Shown: positions 1 to 8,972 of the stretch, in pieces
How the letters are laid out: every line of letters begins with the position of its first letter
Position numbering within the stretch: the stretch's first letter is position 1
NCBI RefSeq assembly: GCF_004797125.1
Contig: NZ_CP038810.1
Coordinates: 2,170,001-2,234,000, forward strand
Length of the DNA stretch: 64,000 nucleotides
Direction: 5' to 3'
Source of the DNA: Flavobacterium sangjuense
GTDB lineage: Bacteria > Bacteroidota > Bacteroidia > Flavobacteriales > Flavobacteriaceae
Program-made: the position numbers and the translations under genes
Notes under the pieces: model-generated
The model's database searches: none
The model's input: the letters and a program-made list of their open reading frames with translations, nothing else
What the model was told of the DNA's origin: nothing

Positions 1-3000
1 ACATTGGGGACATTGTCAATTCGACTGGTGTTGATGCAGTTCAATTAGTTGGAAGCATAACAGTTCCGGGGACTGCTTTAGGAGGAAACACCAGAATGAG
101 AGTAGTTAAGAGATATAATGTTTATGGAACTTCTTGTCAAACGGGTACTGGATATGGTCAAGCGGAAGACTATACTTTAAGTGTAACTGCTGTTACTGCT
201 TGTCTAACAGGAAATATGTACCCGCCTGATGTAATTGTTCCAACAACTTGTGATGGAATTACCCCTAATTTAATAGCAACTGATTCTTGGGCAGGAGATT
301 ATTTTGTTGTTACTGTAACAAGTGGGCAAACCTATAAATTCACAAGTTCAATAGCCACTGATTATTTTACTGTAAGTACAGATAATGGAGCAACAGCTGC
401 CGCTTCCAGTACATCACCATTAACATGGGTATCAACTGTCACTGGAGACATTAGAGTATATATAAATACCGATTCAGCATGTGGCACTAATGATGATGAA
501 AGAGAAACAAATGTAATTTGTGGTGCTGCGTGTTTGACAGCAGGTTTATTCCCGGCAGCAACTTATGATGTGCCGGTTTGTGATGGCACTGTATTCATTA
601 TAGTTGCAAATGCTTGGGCTGGTGAATATTCAAATATTAATGTACTTGCTTCAAGCACCTATACTTTTTCAAGCTCTGTAGCCACTGATTATATTACAAT
701 CGCTTCAGCAGATGGTACAACTGCATTTGTAGCAGGTGAAGGTAGTGTTACCTACACACCTACGACTGATGGCGTTATAAGATATTATATTCATACAAAT
801 TCAACTTGCGGAACTCAAAATACATCTAGAGACAGAAGAATTAGTTGTACTTCCACATTATCAGTTCCACAATGTGCATCAAATCCAACTCCTGCTGACG
901 GAAGCACAACTGTTCCGGCATTTGATACTTTTGATGTATCTTGGGACGCACCTACAACAGGTGAACCTGCAACTTCTTATGATCTTTATTCTGGAACGGA
1001 TATAGGAAATTTAACATTTGATGGAAATTTTGCAGGAACAAGTATTACGGATGCTGGACCTATTGGAGCATATAACACTACTATCTATTGGCAAATTGTT
1101 CCAAGAAATGCTGCTGGTGCAGCTGTAGGATGTGCTATTTGGAGTTTTACAACAGAACCACAACCAACAGTTACACCTGACTGGGCTAATCTACAATTCC
1201 CTGCCACTGAAACAATTACGCAGGGCGGAAGTGTAACTGTCTATGGACAAGTTTATGAAGCCGGTTTAACCGATGTTGTACCAAACATTGACGGACAAGC
1301 TCCGGATATTTTAGCATGGGTAGGTACTGGTGCAACTGGAACAGATCCAAGTACATGGACGGACTGGACTGTAGCAACTTGGAATGCTGGACACATTAGT
1401 AATAATGATGAATATCAGGCATCTATTGGAGCTGCTTTAGCTCCGGGTACTTATGATTACGCTACTAGATTCTCTTTAAATAACGGACCATATGTATATG
1501 GTGGTTTCAGTTCTGGTGGCGGTGGTTTTTGGGATGGAACTACATTTGTTAGTGGAGTGTTAACTGTTAATCCGCTTCCACCAGTACCTGGTGATGATTT
1601 TGCTGATGCGATTGCTATAAGTTGTGGAAATACATATACAGGAGATACATCAGCACCTGTAACATTAGATGAAGATGATGCTCCAGACGGTCCTAATGCC
1701 GATTTAGATGCTCCAAACCTTTGGTATTCGTTTACAGGAAGTGGTACTGCACAAACAGTGACACTTAATCTTTGTGGTTCATCTTATGATACATCTGTGT
1801 TGGTTTATACCGGAACCTCTGGTAATTTAACTTTAGTCGCTGATAATGATGATGATGCTACTTGTGCATCAAACACACTAAATTCTAAAGTAACTTTTGA
1901 TTCTGATGGAACAACAACTTACTACATTACTGTTGAAGGTTGGAACGTTGGAAGTGTAGGTGCATTTACTATGAATGTAACTTGTACAACACCTCCTCAA
2001 CCACCTGTAAATGATGATTGTTCAGATGCAATCACTGTAACTTGTGGATCTACTACAGCTGGAACAACTGCACTTGCAACAAATGAAAATATGCCAGTTT
2101 GTGGTATTTCAGGAGTAACAACACAAAACACACCAGGTGTTTGGTATAAATATGTAGGTGATGGAAGTGATGTAACAGTAACTACTTGTTCCCCAACTAT
2201 TACTACAGGTGATTCAAGAATTGCTGTTTACAGCGGTGCTTGTGGTGCTCTTACTTGTATTGGTGGTAATGATGATGCACAAGCTGCGGGTTGTGCAACA
2301 AATACATTAGCTTCAATTGTTACATTTACTGCAGCTTTAGGTACTGATTATTACATCTTAGTATATTCTTATACTTTTGCTCCAGGTACTAATCCTATCA
2401 ATTTTGAATTAAATGTTAGTTGTGTTGCTGCTTGTACACCAGCTACAGTAAATGATGAATGTTCTACTGCTACACAAGTAACAATTGGAACACCAATTAC
2501 CGCAGCTGATAATTCATGTTCTTCAGCTAGTTTAGGAGTAGCTTACCCAAGTTGTGGAAATATGTTTGGAACGTACTATGATACTTGGTATTGGTTTGAT
2601 AGCGGATCTGTTACAGATGTAACAATCACTCTTTCTAATCTAACAGGAGCTGCAGGTTTCGCATTATATTCTGGTAGTTGTGGTGCATTAACACAGGTTG
2701 CCGGGTCTTGTACAACAACTGGAGCAGCTACAAGTTTAACAGGATTGACTATTGGAACATATTACTTAAGAGTATTCTCAACGACTCCAGCTGGTCGTGG
2801 TAGTTATGATTTATCAATTACTGATGATGGATTAGGAACTGGTTCTTTTGATAGTGCTAATTTTACATACTATCCAAACCCTGTAAAAAACACTTTGAAC
2901 TTATCTTATAACCAGGAAATTTCAAATGTTGAAGTATTTAATTTGTTAGGGCAAAAAGTAAGTTCTAATGTTATTAATGCTAACGATGCTCATATTGATA

Positions 3001-3083
3001 TGTCAAACTTATCAAATGGAGCTTACATGGTTAGAGTAACATCTAATAATCAGGTTAAAACTATTAAGGTTATTAAAGAATAA
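1..3083 (+). CDS. T9SS-exported multidomain surface protein (5' partial)
   Basis: The frame is open from base 3, and the first ~60 codons match the end of a GEVED-type domain (CQTGTGYGQAEDYTL), so the gene begins upstream of the window. Then come two tandem ~105-residue cysteine-containing repeats (about 205-530 and 530-855), a fibronectin III-like domain (865-1165), an unassigned beta-rich module (1170-1570), and three PPC-like modules opening NDDCSDA/NDECSTA or similar (1590-1985, 2010-2430, 2450-2820). The last ~70 residues (YYPNPVKNTLNL ... GAYMVRV) are a type A T9SS sorting domain, so the protein should cross the outer membrane and be surface-attached or released. No catalytic domain is visible. 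An adhesin or the tail of a large secreted enzyme is possible, because the N-terminus is missing. Confidence 0.85.
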   Translation, partial: IGDIVNSTGVDAVQLVGSITVPGTALGGNTRMRVVKRYNVYGTSCQTGTGYGQAEDYTLSVTAVTACLTGNMYPPDVIVPTTCDGITPNLIATDSWAGDYFVVTVTSGQTYKFTSSIATDYFTVSTDNGATAAASSTSPLTWVSTVTGDIRVYINTDSACGTNDDERETNVICGAACLTAGLFPAATYDVPVCDGTVFIIVANAWAGEYSNINVLASSTYTFSSSVATDYITIASADGTTAFVAGEGSVTYTPTTDGVIRYYIHTNSTCGTQNTSRDRRISCTSTLSVPQCASNPTPADGSTTVPAFDTFDVSWDAPTTGEPATSYDLYSGTDIGNLTFDGNFAGTSITDAGPIGAYNTTIYWQIVPRNAAGAAVGCAIWSFTTEPQPTVTPDWANLQFPATETITQGGSVTVYGQVYEAGLTDVVPNIDGQAPDILAWVGTGATGTDPSTWTDWTVATWNAGHISNNDEYQASIGAALAPGTYDYATRFSLNNGPYVYGGFSSGGGGFWDGTTFVSGVLTVNPLPPVPGDDFADAIAISCGNTYTGDTSAPVTLDEDDAPDGPNADLDAPNLWYSFTGSGTAQTVTLNLCGSSYDTSVLVYTGTSGNLTLVADNDDDATCASNTLNSKVTFDSDGTTTYYITVEGWNVGSVGAFTMNVTCTTPPQPPVNDDCSDAITVTCGSTTAGTTALATNENMPVCGISGVTTQNTPGVWYKYVGDGSDVTVTTCSPTITTGDSRIAVYSGACGALTCIGGNDDAQAAGCATNTLASIVTFTAALGTDYYILVYSYTFAPGTNPINFELNVSCVAACTPATVNDECSTATQVTIGTPITAADNSCSSASLGVAYPSCGNMFGTYYDTWYWFDSGSVTDVTITLSNLTGAAGFALYSGSCGALTQVAGSCTTTGAATSLTGLTIGTYYLRVFSTTPAGRGSYDLSITDDGLGTGSFDSANFTYYPNPVKNTLNLSYNQEISNVEVFNLLGQKVSSNVINANDAHIDMSNLSNGAYMVRVTSNNQVKTIKVIKE

Positions 3084-3107
3084 TTAGATTTCCTTTTTAA
3101 TAATTAA

Positions 3108-3135
3108 AACCACCTAAATTTTAGGTGGTTTTTCT
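3108..3135 (+). terminator. Rho-independent terminator
   Basis: A perfect 10-bp stem (3108-3117 with 3121-3130), three-base loop and T-rich tail lie 25 bases after the stop of the surface protein. Confidence 0.85.
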
Positions 3136-3148
3136 TTTGTATAAAACT

Positions 3149-3156
3149 TATCTTTG
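3149..3156 (+). promoter_or_regulatory. -7 box (TATCTTTG) for glycosyltransferase
   Basis: Matches the Bacteroidota TAnnTTTG -7 consensus, just after the upstream terminator. No TTG -33 box is seen at the usual spacing. Transcription from here would include the leader repeat at 3160-3195. Confidence 0.5.
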
Positions 3157-3159
3157 TAA

Positions 3160-3195
3160 CCCGAGACCTTTAGGCCGAACTGTACGAAGTAAAAA
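3160..3195 (+). repeat. Leader repeat, copy 1
   Basis: Pattern CGAGACC-N4-GGCCGAA followed by CTGTACGAAGTAAA, lying between a -7 box and the start codon of the glycosyltransferase. Two further copies have the same arrangement at 31182-31218 (+) and 60619-60655 (-). A weak 4-bp hairpin is possible in this copy (one mismatch) and is perfect in the other two. Confidence 0.6.
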
Positions 3196-3203
3196 TTTAC
3201 ACG

Positions 3204-4205
3204 ATGTTTTCAATTATTATTCCAGTTTATAATAGACCCGATGAAATTAAAGAGCTCTTAGAAAGTCTTTTGATTTCTGATTATAACAAAGAATACGAAA
3301 TTGTAATTGTTGAAGATGGCTCTTCATTGACGTGTAGGGAAGAAGTTGAAAAATTCAAAGACAAACTAAATATATCGTATTATTTCAAAGAAAACTCAGG
3401 TCCGGGTGATTCCAGAAATTACGGAATGAAAGTAGCCAAAGGAGATTATTTTATCATCTTTGATTCAGATTGCATTATTCCAAAACAATATCTTTCTGAA
3501 GTTGAAAAAGAATTAACAACCGATTATGTCGATTGTTTTGGTGGTTCTGATGCAGCTTTAGATTCGTTTTCAGATATTCAAAAAGCAATTAATTTTGCAA
3601 TGACATCTTTCTTAACAACAGGTGGAATTCGTGGCGGGTCGGAAAAGTTAACCAAATTTCAGCCTCGAAGTTTTAATATGGGAATTTCAAAAAAAGCTTT
3701 TGAAGATTCTAATGGATTTGGAAATATTCATCCGGGTGAAGATCCGGATTTATCTATTAGATTATGGAAATTAGGACATGAAACAAGGCTTTTCCCAAAA
3801 GCATTCGTATATCACAAACGAAGAATTGATTGGGATAAATTTTCGGTTCAGGTAAACAAATTTGGCAAAGCACGTCCAATTTTAAATAGTTGGTATCCCG
3901 AATATAGTAAGCTTACTTTTTTCTTTCCGACACTTTTTATTTTAGGTTTTTCTGTTGCGATATTTTTGTTCCTATTCGGTTTTCAATTACCAATAATTTG
4001 TTACGCATTTTACTTTCTTTTAATTTTAATTGCAGCAACAATTCAAAATAAAAGTTTTAAAATTGGGTTTCTTTCCTTAATAGCCGTTTCCAAGCAATTC
4101 TTTGGATACGGAAGAGGATTTTTAGAAGCGTATATTAAAGTCATTCTTTTAAAACAAAAGCCCGAAGTTGCTTTTCCTGAATTATTTTTTAAAATAAAAT
4201 CATGA
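3204..4205 (+). CDS. Family 2 glycosyltransferase, membrane-anchored
   Basis: The N-terminus (FSIIIPVYNRPDEI) is the classic GT-A fold start of family 2 glycosyltransferases. A DSD metal/nucleotide-sugar motif (FDSDCIIP) lies near residue 94, and an acceptor-side GEDPDLSIRLW motif near residue 193. Two hydrophobic segments (about 243-265 and 268-290) near the C-terminus suggest attachment to the inner membrane with the catalytic domain in the cytoplasm. It probably transfers a sugar to a lipid or polysaccharide acceptor; the sugar cannot be read from sequence. The stop overlaps the coaE start by 4 bases, so the two are probably co-translated. Confidence 0.85.
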   Translation: MFSIIIPVYNRPDEIKELLESLLISDYNKEYEIVIVEDGSSLTCREEVEKFKDKLNISYYFKENSGPGDSRNYGMKVAKGDYFIIFDSDCIIPKQYLSEVEKELTTDYVDCFGGSDAALDSFSDIQKAINFAMTSFLTTGGIRGGSEKLTKFQPRSFNMGISKKAFEDSNGFGNIHPGEDPDLSIRLWKLGHETRLFPKAFVYHKRRIDWDKFSVQVNKFGKARPILNSWYPEYSKLTFFFPTLFILGFSVAIFLFLFGFQLPIICYAFYFLLILIAATIQNKSFKIGFLSLIAVSKQFFGYGRGFLEAYIKVILLKQKPEVAFPELFFKIKS

Positions 4206-4786
4206 CTAAAATAATTGGATTAACAGGCGGAATTGGAAGCGGAAAAACAATGGTTGCTGAGTATATCAAATCATTGGGAATTCCGGTATATATTGCTGAT
4301 GATGAAGCCAGAGAATTAATGTCTTCTGATAAAATAATCAAGGCGATAAGCACTGCATTTGGAAATGAAGTTGTAAACAACGGAACTCTTAATCGTGATA
4401 AACTAGCCCAAATTGTTTTTAACAATCCCGAAAAACTGCAAAGACTAAATAGCATAATTCACCCTGAAGTAAAAAAACACTTTGATGTCTGGGTTGAGAA
4501 GCATAAAAATTTCCCTTTTGTAGTTAAAGAAGCTGCTATTTTATTTGAATCCGGAAGCTATAAATATTGTGATGCTGTGATCACAATAACTGCTCCTTTG
4601 GAAACTCGTCTTCAACGAGTAATTAATCGCGATAAAACCGATAGGAATTCTGTTTTAAAAAGAATTCAAAACCAATGGACTGACGAACAGAGAATTGCAA
4701 AAAGCAATTTTGTAATTAATAATCTATCAATTGATGCTACCAAAAAGCAAGTCAATGAAATTCTCGAATTATTGAAAAATCAATAA
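4202..4786 (+). CDS. coaE: Dephospho-CoA kinase
   Basis: CoaE phosphorylates the 3'-hydroxyl of dephospho-CoA, the last step of coenzyme A synthesis, in the cytosol. The Walker A loop GLTGGIGSGKT is at residues 6-16, followed by the family-typical YIADDEAR and IHPEV segments and the VKEAAILFESG region. At 194 residues it has normal family length. It overlaps the upstream glycosyltransferase by 4 bases (ATGA) and is followed 70 bases later by the histidine kinase, which has its own promoter-like box. Confidence 0.95.
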   Translation: MTKIIGLTGGIGSGKTMVAEYIKSLGIPVYIADDEARELMSSDKIIKAISTAFGNEVVNNGTLNRDKLAQIVFNNPEKLQRLNSIIHPEVKKHFDVWVEKHKNFPFVVKEAAILFESGSYKYCDAVITITAPLETRLQRVINRDKTDRNSVLKRIQNQWTDEQRIAKSNFVINNLSIDATKKQVNEILELLKNQ

Positions 4787-4824
4787 TATATTCTCAAGAT
4801 GTTAATGTTTGGTTAATGTATTTA

Positions 4825-4852
4825 TTGTATAAATGTTAAAATGTTAAATTTG
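4825..4852 (+). promoter_or_regulatory. Promoter for the rprXY-like pair
   Basis: TTG at 4825-4827, a 17-base spacer, then TAAATTTG at 4845-4852 fit the Bacteroidota -33/-7 promoter. The start codon at 4857 is only 5 bases after the box, so the transcript would be leaderless or nearly so. Confidence 0.5.
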
Positions 4853-4856
4853 TATA

Positions 4857-6437
4857 ATGAATAAATTGTTTTTCCGCTTACTGGTTATCCTAATGAGTTT
4901 ATCCCTAATAGGTATAATTCTTGTTCAGGTGTATTGGTTTGATAAGTCTTTCGAGAATAATGAAGAACAATTCAAGTATCATGTAAAGCAGGTTCTTGGG
5001 AATGTTGCCGAAAAATTGCAAAAGCAGGAGCAATATTCTTATGCCGAGATTTACAATCATCTTAAAGACAGTATTGGTAAAGCGCCTCAAAAGAGCGACT
5101 TTTTAGAATTCGGTTATTATCAGCGAGATTCCAGAACCAATGAAATGATAATATATTCAAACAGCATAAATTCCGAAGATTATGGAATTTCTGCTTCGTT
5201 CTTTGATAAAAAATTTGACAGCATAAAGCTCAAAAATTACACAGCAAAAAGAAAAACTGAAATTTACAACGGTGATATTGACAACTCAGGCATAAAACAA
5301 ACGGTTTCTCCTGATATTAAAATTGAAAAATCGGGGCGTTTGGATTTGTTGGATAACGCAGAATTTGAAATTTTCTACAAAGACATTGCGGCGGTAAAGC
5401 CTATTCAGGAAAGAGTTTCAAATGAGATGATGCAAAAATTATTGTTTGAAGAACTTAATGAATATGGTGTCAAAACGCCTTTTGAATTTAATGTTTACAG
5501 CAATGGTTTGGCAACAAAAATAAAATCGGAGCGATTTAGGTATGACAAACCATCAACTTATTCCATTCCAATTTTTATTGATAACGACGGAAATAACAAA
5601 TACCAATTGCTATTAACGTTTCCACAAAAAAAGAAGTTCTTGTTTTCGGAACTGATTGGAATTTGCATTTTGTCAATCATTTTTACGCTCATCATTGTCA
5701 TTGCGTATTCAAGTGCATTAAATCAACTGATAAAACAACGTCAGATTTCTGAAATCAAAACCGATTTCATTAATAATATGACACACGAATTCAAAACACC
5801 AATTGCAACAATAAATTTAGCTTTGGATGCCATCAAAAATCCAAAGGTGATTGAAGATAAGGAGAAAGTGCTTCGCTATTTGCAAATGATAAAAGATGAA
5901 AATAAGCGTATGCATGCACAGGTTGAAAATGTTTTACGTATTTCAAAACTGGAGAAAAAAGAGTTAGATATTACTAAAGAATCTACCAACATTCACGAGA
6001 TAATTGAAGATGCTATTGAACATGTGAATTTGATTGTTGAAGACAGAAACGGAAAGATAACAACGCATTTTGATGCAAGCAGAACTTCAGTTTTATTAAA
6101 CGACGTGCATTTTACTAATGTTATAGTTAATATTTTGGATAATGCCATTAAGTATTCACCTGAAGAACCGATAATAGACATTCAAACTGAAAATGTAAAA
6201 GAATTTGTCATTGTCAAAATTAAAGATCAAGGTTCAGGAATGTCGAAAGCCGCTCAAAAAAGAATCTTCGAAAAATTCTATCGCGAGCACACAGGAGATT
6301 TGCACAACGTAAAAGGTCATGGATTAGGATTGGCTTACGTTAAAAGAATTGTTGATGATCACAACAGTGAAATATTTGTAGAAAGCGAAAAAGGAAAAGG
6401 AAGCACATTTATAATTAAAGTCCCACTCATAAATTAA
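4857..6437 (+). CDS. rprX: Sensor histidine kinase, RprX-like
   Basis: An inner-membrane sensor kinase: TM1 at about residues 7-27, a ~230-residue periplasmic sensing region without a recognised domain, TM2 at about 265-288, then HisKA with the phospho-accepting His310 in THEFKTP and an HATPase domain with N (DNAIKYS), G1 (DQGSGM) and G2 (GHGLGLAYV) boxes. Size and layout match RprX of Bacteroides and its flavobacterial homologues. The response regulator follows after 20 bases, so the pair is one operon. The stimulus is unknown, and the gene symbol rests on resemblance only. Confidence 0.85.
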   Translation: MNKLFFRLLVILMSLSLIGIILVQVYWFDKSFENNEEQFKYHVKQVLGNVAEKLQKQEQYSYAEIYNHLKDSIGKAPQKSDFLEFGYYQRDSRTNEMIIYSNSINSEDYGISASFFDKKFDSIKLKNYTAKRKTEIYNGDIDNSGIKQTVSPDIKIEKSGRLDLLDNAEFEIFYKDIAAVKPIQERVSNEMMQKLLFEELNEYGVKTPFEFNVYSNGLATKIKSERFRYDKPSTYSIPIFIDNDGNNKYQLLLTFPQKKKFLFSELIGICILSIIFTLIIVIAYSSALNQLIKQRQISEIKTDFINNMTHEFKTPIATINLALDAIKNPKVIEDKEKVLRYLQMIKDENKRMHAQVENVLRISKLEKKELDITKESTNIHEIIEDAIEHVNLIVEDRNGKITTHFDASRTSVLLNDVHFTNVIVNILDNAIKYSPEEPIIDIQTENVKEFVIVKIKDQGSGMSKAAQKRIFEKFYREHTGDLHNVKGHGLGLAYVKRIVDDHNSEIFVESEKGKGSTFIIKVPLIN

Positions 6438-6457
6438 AATAAAAAAAAACTACTACT

Positions 6458-7159
6458 ATGGAAAACAACAAAAAGATACTTCTAGTCGAAGACGATCAAA
6501 ACTTCGGAATAGTTTTGAGAGAATTCCTAACATTAAATGATTTTGAAGTAACGCTAGCCAAAAATGGAATGGAAGGTTTCGAAAAATTCAAAAAAGACAA
6601 TTTCGATTTGTGTATTTTGGATGTGATGATGCCATACAAAGATGGCTACACTTTGGCAAAAGAAATCAGAGAAAAAAACAAAGATGTGCCTTTGATTTTC
6701 TTAACCGCCAAATCAATGAAAGAGGACGTTTTAAAAGGATATAAAGTTGGTGCCGATGATTATTTAAACAAACCGTTTGATTCCGATGTATTGCTGATGA
6801 AAGTAAAAGCAATCATTCAAAGAAAAGCGGCTGAGAATAAAAACGAACCTGCAAAATTTGAGTTCCAAATAGGAAGATTCCTTTTAAATTCAAAACTTCG
6901 TTACTTGAAATTCGAAAATAATGAACCTATTAAATTATCTCCAAAAGAGTCTGAATTGCTAAAAATGATGGCTGTTTACGAAAATGATTTGATGCCAAGA
7001 GAATTGGCTCTGACAAAAATCTGGAGAGAAGATAATTATTTCACCTCAAGAAGTATGGATGTTTACATTGCCAAATTGAGAAAATATCTGAAAGAGGAAC
7101 CAAATGTTGAAATCCTCAACATTCACGGCGAAGGTTTTAGATTGGTCGTAAAAAAATAA
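6458..7159 (+). CDS. rprY: OmpR/PhoB-family response regulator, RprY-like
   Basis: An N-terminal receiver domain with the acidic pocket VEDD and phospho-acceptor Asp55 (LCILDVMMP), a conserved Lys in NKPFD, and a C-terminal winged-helix DNA-binding domain (residues ~130-230, ending in GEGFRLV). It is the cognate partner of the kinase 20 bases upstream. The leader ends in CTACTACTATG, the same string that precedes the CAP-domain lipoprotein at 18730. Target genes cannot be told from the window. Confidence 0.9.
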   Translation: MENNKKILLVEDDQNFGIVLREFLTLNDFEVTLAKNGMEGFEKFKKDNFDLCILDVMMPYKDGYTLAKEIREKNKDVPLIFLTAKSMKEDVLKGYKVGADDYLNKPFDSDVLLMKVKAIIQRKAAENKNEPAKFEFQIGRFLLNSKLRYLKFENNEPIKLSPKESELLKMMAVYENDLMPRELALTKIWREDNYFTSRSMDVYIAKLRKYLKEEPNVEILNIHGEGFRLVVKK

Positions 7160-7165
7160 GCAAAG

Positions 7166-7193
7166 TGGCTTCAGGAAACTGGAGCCATTTTTA
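7166..7193 (+). terminator. Rho-independent terminator of the two-component operon
   Basis: A 9-bp stem (one G-T pair) closed by a GAAA tetraloop (7175-7178) and followed by TTTTT, directly after the response regulator stop. Confidence 0.85.
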
Positions 7194-7195
7194 AT

Positions 7196-7313
7196 TAGAA
7201 GCTATTCCGGCTTTCCGTTTCAATCTGTCATTGCGAGGAACGAAGCAATCTAATCACGATTCTCTTTAGCAATGTCAGGATTTCCACTGCAATCCGGGCT
7301 AGGGCATTGGCTT
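7196..7313. repeat. Composite intergenic repeat element
   Basis: The ~118-base gap between two convergent genes holds two imperfect 17-base direct repeats (7209-7225 and 7278-7294, 13 of 17 identical) flanking a block (7227-7251) that recurs exactly, inverted, at 50100-50124. Short CATTGC/GCAATG arms (7229-7234, 7269-7274) could pair. No ORF is supported. It looks like an interspersed flavobacterial repeat. Confidence 0.65.
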
Positions 7314-8054
7314 TCATTTCAAGTTCAGTTGTAAAGCAAAACAGATTTTGTTTGTGGAATTCACCGTAAAAACACTTGGGTTTTCCAAACTACTTTTCTC
7401 AATAGCAATTGTATCGTTTAATGAAACTTCTTTTAGGTAATTCATTTCAAAACTTTCTACCTTTTGATTTAAGAGTAATTTTGGTTCAACATAATCCAAA
7501 CACCATTCTAAATATTTTACGCTGTTAGCATGGTTTACAATGTCTAAATCAGAAAGTAGTATCGTTTTTTCGGTTACAAATGTCTTGTCAACCGTAGTGT
7601 CAATTTTAGAAAATTGAATTTCAGTTGCTTTATCCTCTGGATATTTTTCAAAATGGGCATGTTCCAAAGCCAGGTTTTCCGGACGACGCGTTTGTGTATT
7701 AAAAACAGCCCAAAAGGTTTCACAACCGATAATCTTTTCATCACCAATATACAACTCCAAACAACGAATAGAACGCGAATTCTCTAACGAATTAATCCAG
7801 GTTTTAACGGTTACAACATCTCGCCATTTTGGTAATCGTTTTATCTCAACACGCATTCTGCTCAAAACCCAAGCCTGATGATGCACCTGCATATCACTAA
7901 AACTAATGCCACCCAATTCCGCATGAAGACCGGCAGTTAACTGCAGTATATTGCACAAATCAGTGTATTTCAAATAACCATTCGGATAACATTGCAGAAA
8001 AGTGATTTCCCAATCTTTGGTTAGTATAGAAGTAAAGTCGTTTGAAATCGGCAT
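7314..8054 (-). CDS. Acyl-ACP thioesterase (FatA/FatB-like)
   Basis: 246 residues forming two hotdog domains. The N-terminal half has the family signature LSRMRVEIKRLPKW...VTVKTW, and the C-terminal half the catalytic-region motif VNHANSVKYLEWCLD, comparable to NQHVNNVKY of plant acyl-ACP thioesterases. It would hydrolyse fatty acyl-ACP to free fatty acid in the cytosol, ending chain elongation. The start abuts the miaA stop directly (8054/8055), so it is the last gene of the minus-strand run. Chain-length preference cannot be inferred. Confidence 0.85.
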   Translation of the reverse strand: MPISNDFTSILTKDWEITFLQCYPNGYLKYTDLCNILQLTAGLHAELGGISFSDMQVHHQAWVLSRMRVEIKRLPKWRDVVTVKTWINSLENSRSIRCLELYIGDEKIIGCETFWAVFNTQTRRPENLALEHAHFEKYPEDKATEIQFSKIDTTVDKTFVTEKTILLSDLDIVNHANSVKYLEWCLDYVEPKLLLNQKVESFEMNYLKEVSLNDTIAIEKSSLENPSVFTVNSTNKICFALQLNLK

Positions 8055-8972
8055 TTATATTTTGGATTTTATATAATTGATAATATCGTTTGGATTGCTT
8101 TTGAAATCAAACCATTGTACATTTTCAGTTCGCTTAAACCAGGTCAGTTGGCGCTTTGAAAAGCGACGAGTATTTTTCTTTATTTCATCTATAGCAAATT
8201 CTAAAGAAATGGTTCCGTCAAAATAATCAAACAGTTCTCTGTAGCCAACGGTTTGCAATGCATTCAATTCCTTATTTGGAAACAAACTTTCAGCTTCTTT
8301 AACCAAGCCTTCTTTAATCATAATGTCAACACGTTGATTAATTCGGTTGTACATGATTTCTCTGTTAGCTTCCAAACCAATGATAATAGGAGCGAAGCGA
8401 CGTTCGTTTCTCTTTTGATTAAGAAAGGAAGAATAGGGTTTTCCGGTTCCGATACAAACTTCAACAAAGCGTTTCATTCGCTGTGGATTTTGCAAAGTTT
8501 GCGGATTTTCAAGTGCTGTTTTATGATAATAATCCGCATCTAATTCTTTCAACTTGTTTTGTAGGTAATCAATTCCAAGTTGTTCAAAATCAGCATTTAT
8601 TTTTTCACGAACTGAGTTGTCGATATCCGGAAAATTATCAAACCCTTTTAGAATAGCATCCACATACAAACCCGAACCGCCAACCATAATTTGGATGTTA
8701 TTCTTAAGGAACAATTCGTCCAGTTTTACAATGGCTTCTTTCTCAAAATCACCAACAGTATAATTATCAAAAATAGATTTGTTTTGAATAAAATGATGTG
8801 CAGCTGCAGCTAATTCTTCTTCACTCGGAACAGCAGTTCCAATACACATTTCCTTAAAAAACTGCCGACTGTCACACGAAATAATATCACAACCAAAATG
8901 TTTTGCCAAAGCAATGCTCAGGGAAGTTTTTCCTATCGCTGTTGGTCCAATGATGGTGATTAAGTAGTTCAT
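8055..8972 (-). CDS. miaA: tRNA dimethylallyltransferase
   Basis: MiaA adds the dimethylallyl group to N6 of A37 in tRNAs that read codons starting with U. The P-loop GPTAIGKTS is at residues 9-17, followed by the family motif ISCDSRQFFKEMCIGTA, MVGGSGLYVDAI, and the C-terminal TRRFSKRQLTWFKR that contacts tRNA. Length (305) is normal. It overlaps the upstream exonuclease gene by one base and abuts the thioesterase gene. Confidence 0.95.
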   Translation of the reverse strand: MNYLITIIGPTAIGKTSLSIALAKHFGCDIISCDSRQFFKEMCIGTAVPSEEELAAAAHHFIQNKSIFDNYTVGDFEKEAIVKLDELFLKNNIQIMVGGSGLYVDAILKGFDNFPDIDNSVREKINADFEQLGIDYLQNKLKELDADYYHKTALENPQTLQNPQRMKRFVEVCIGTGKPYSSFLNQKRNERRFAPIIIGLEANREIMYNRINQRVDIMIKEGLVKEAESLFPNKELNALQTVGYRELFDYFDGTISLEFAIDEIKKNTRRFSKRQLTWFKRTENVQWFDFKSNPNDIINYIKSKI

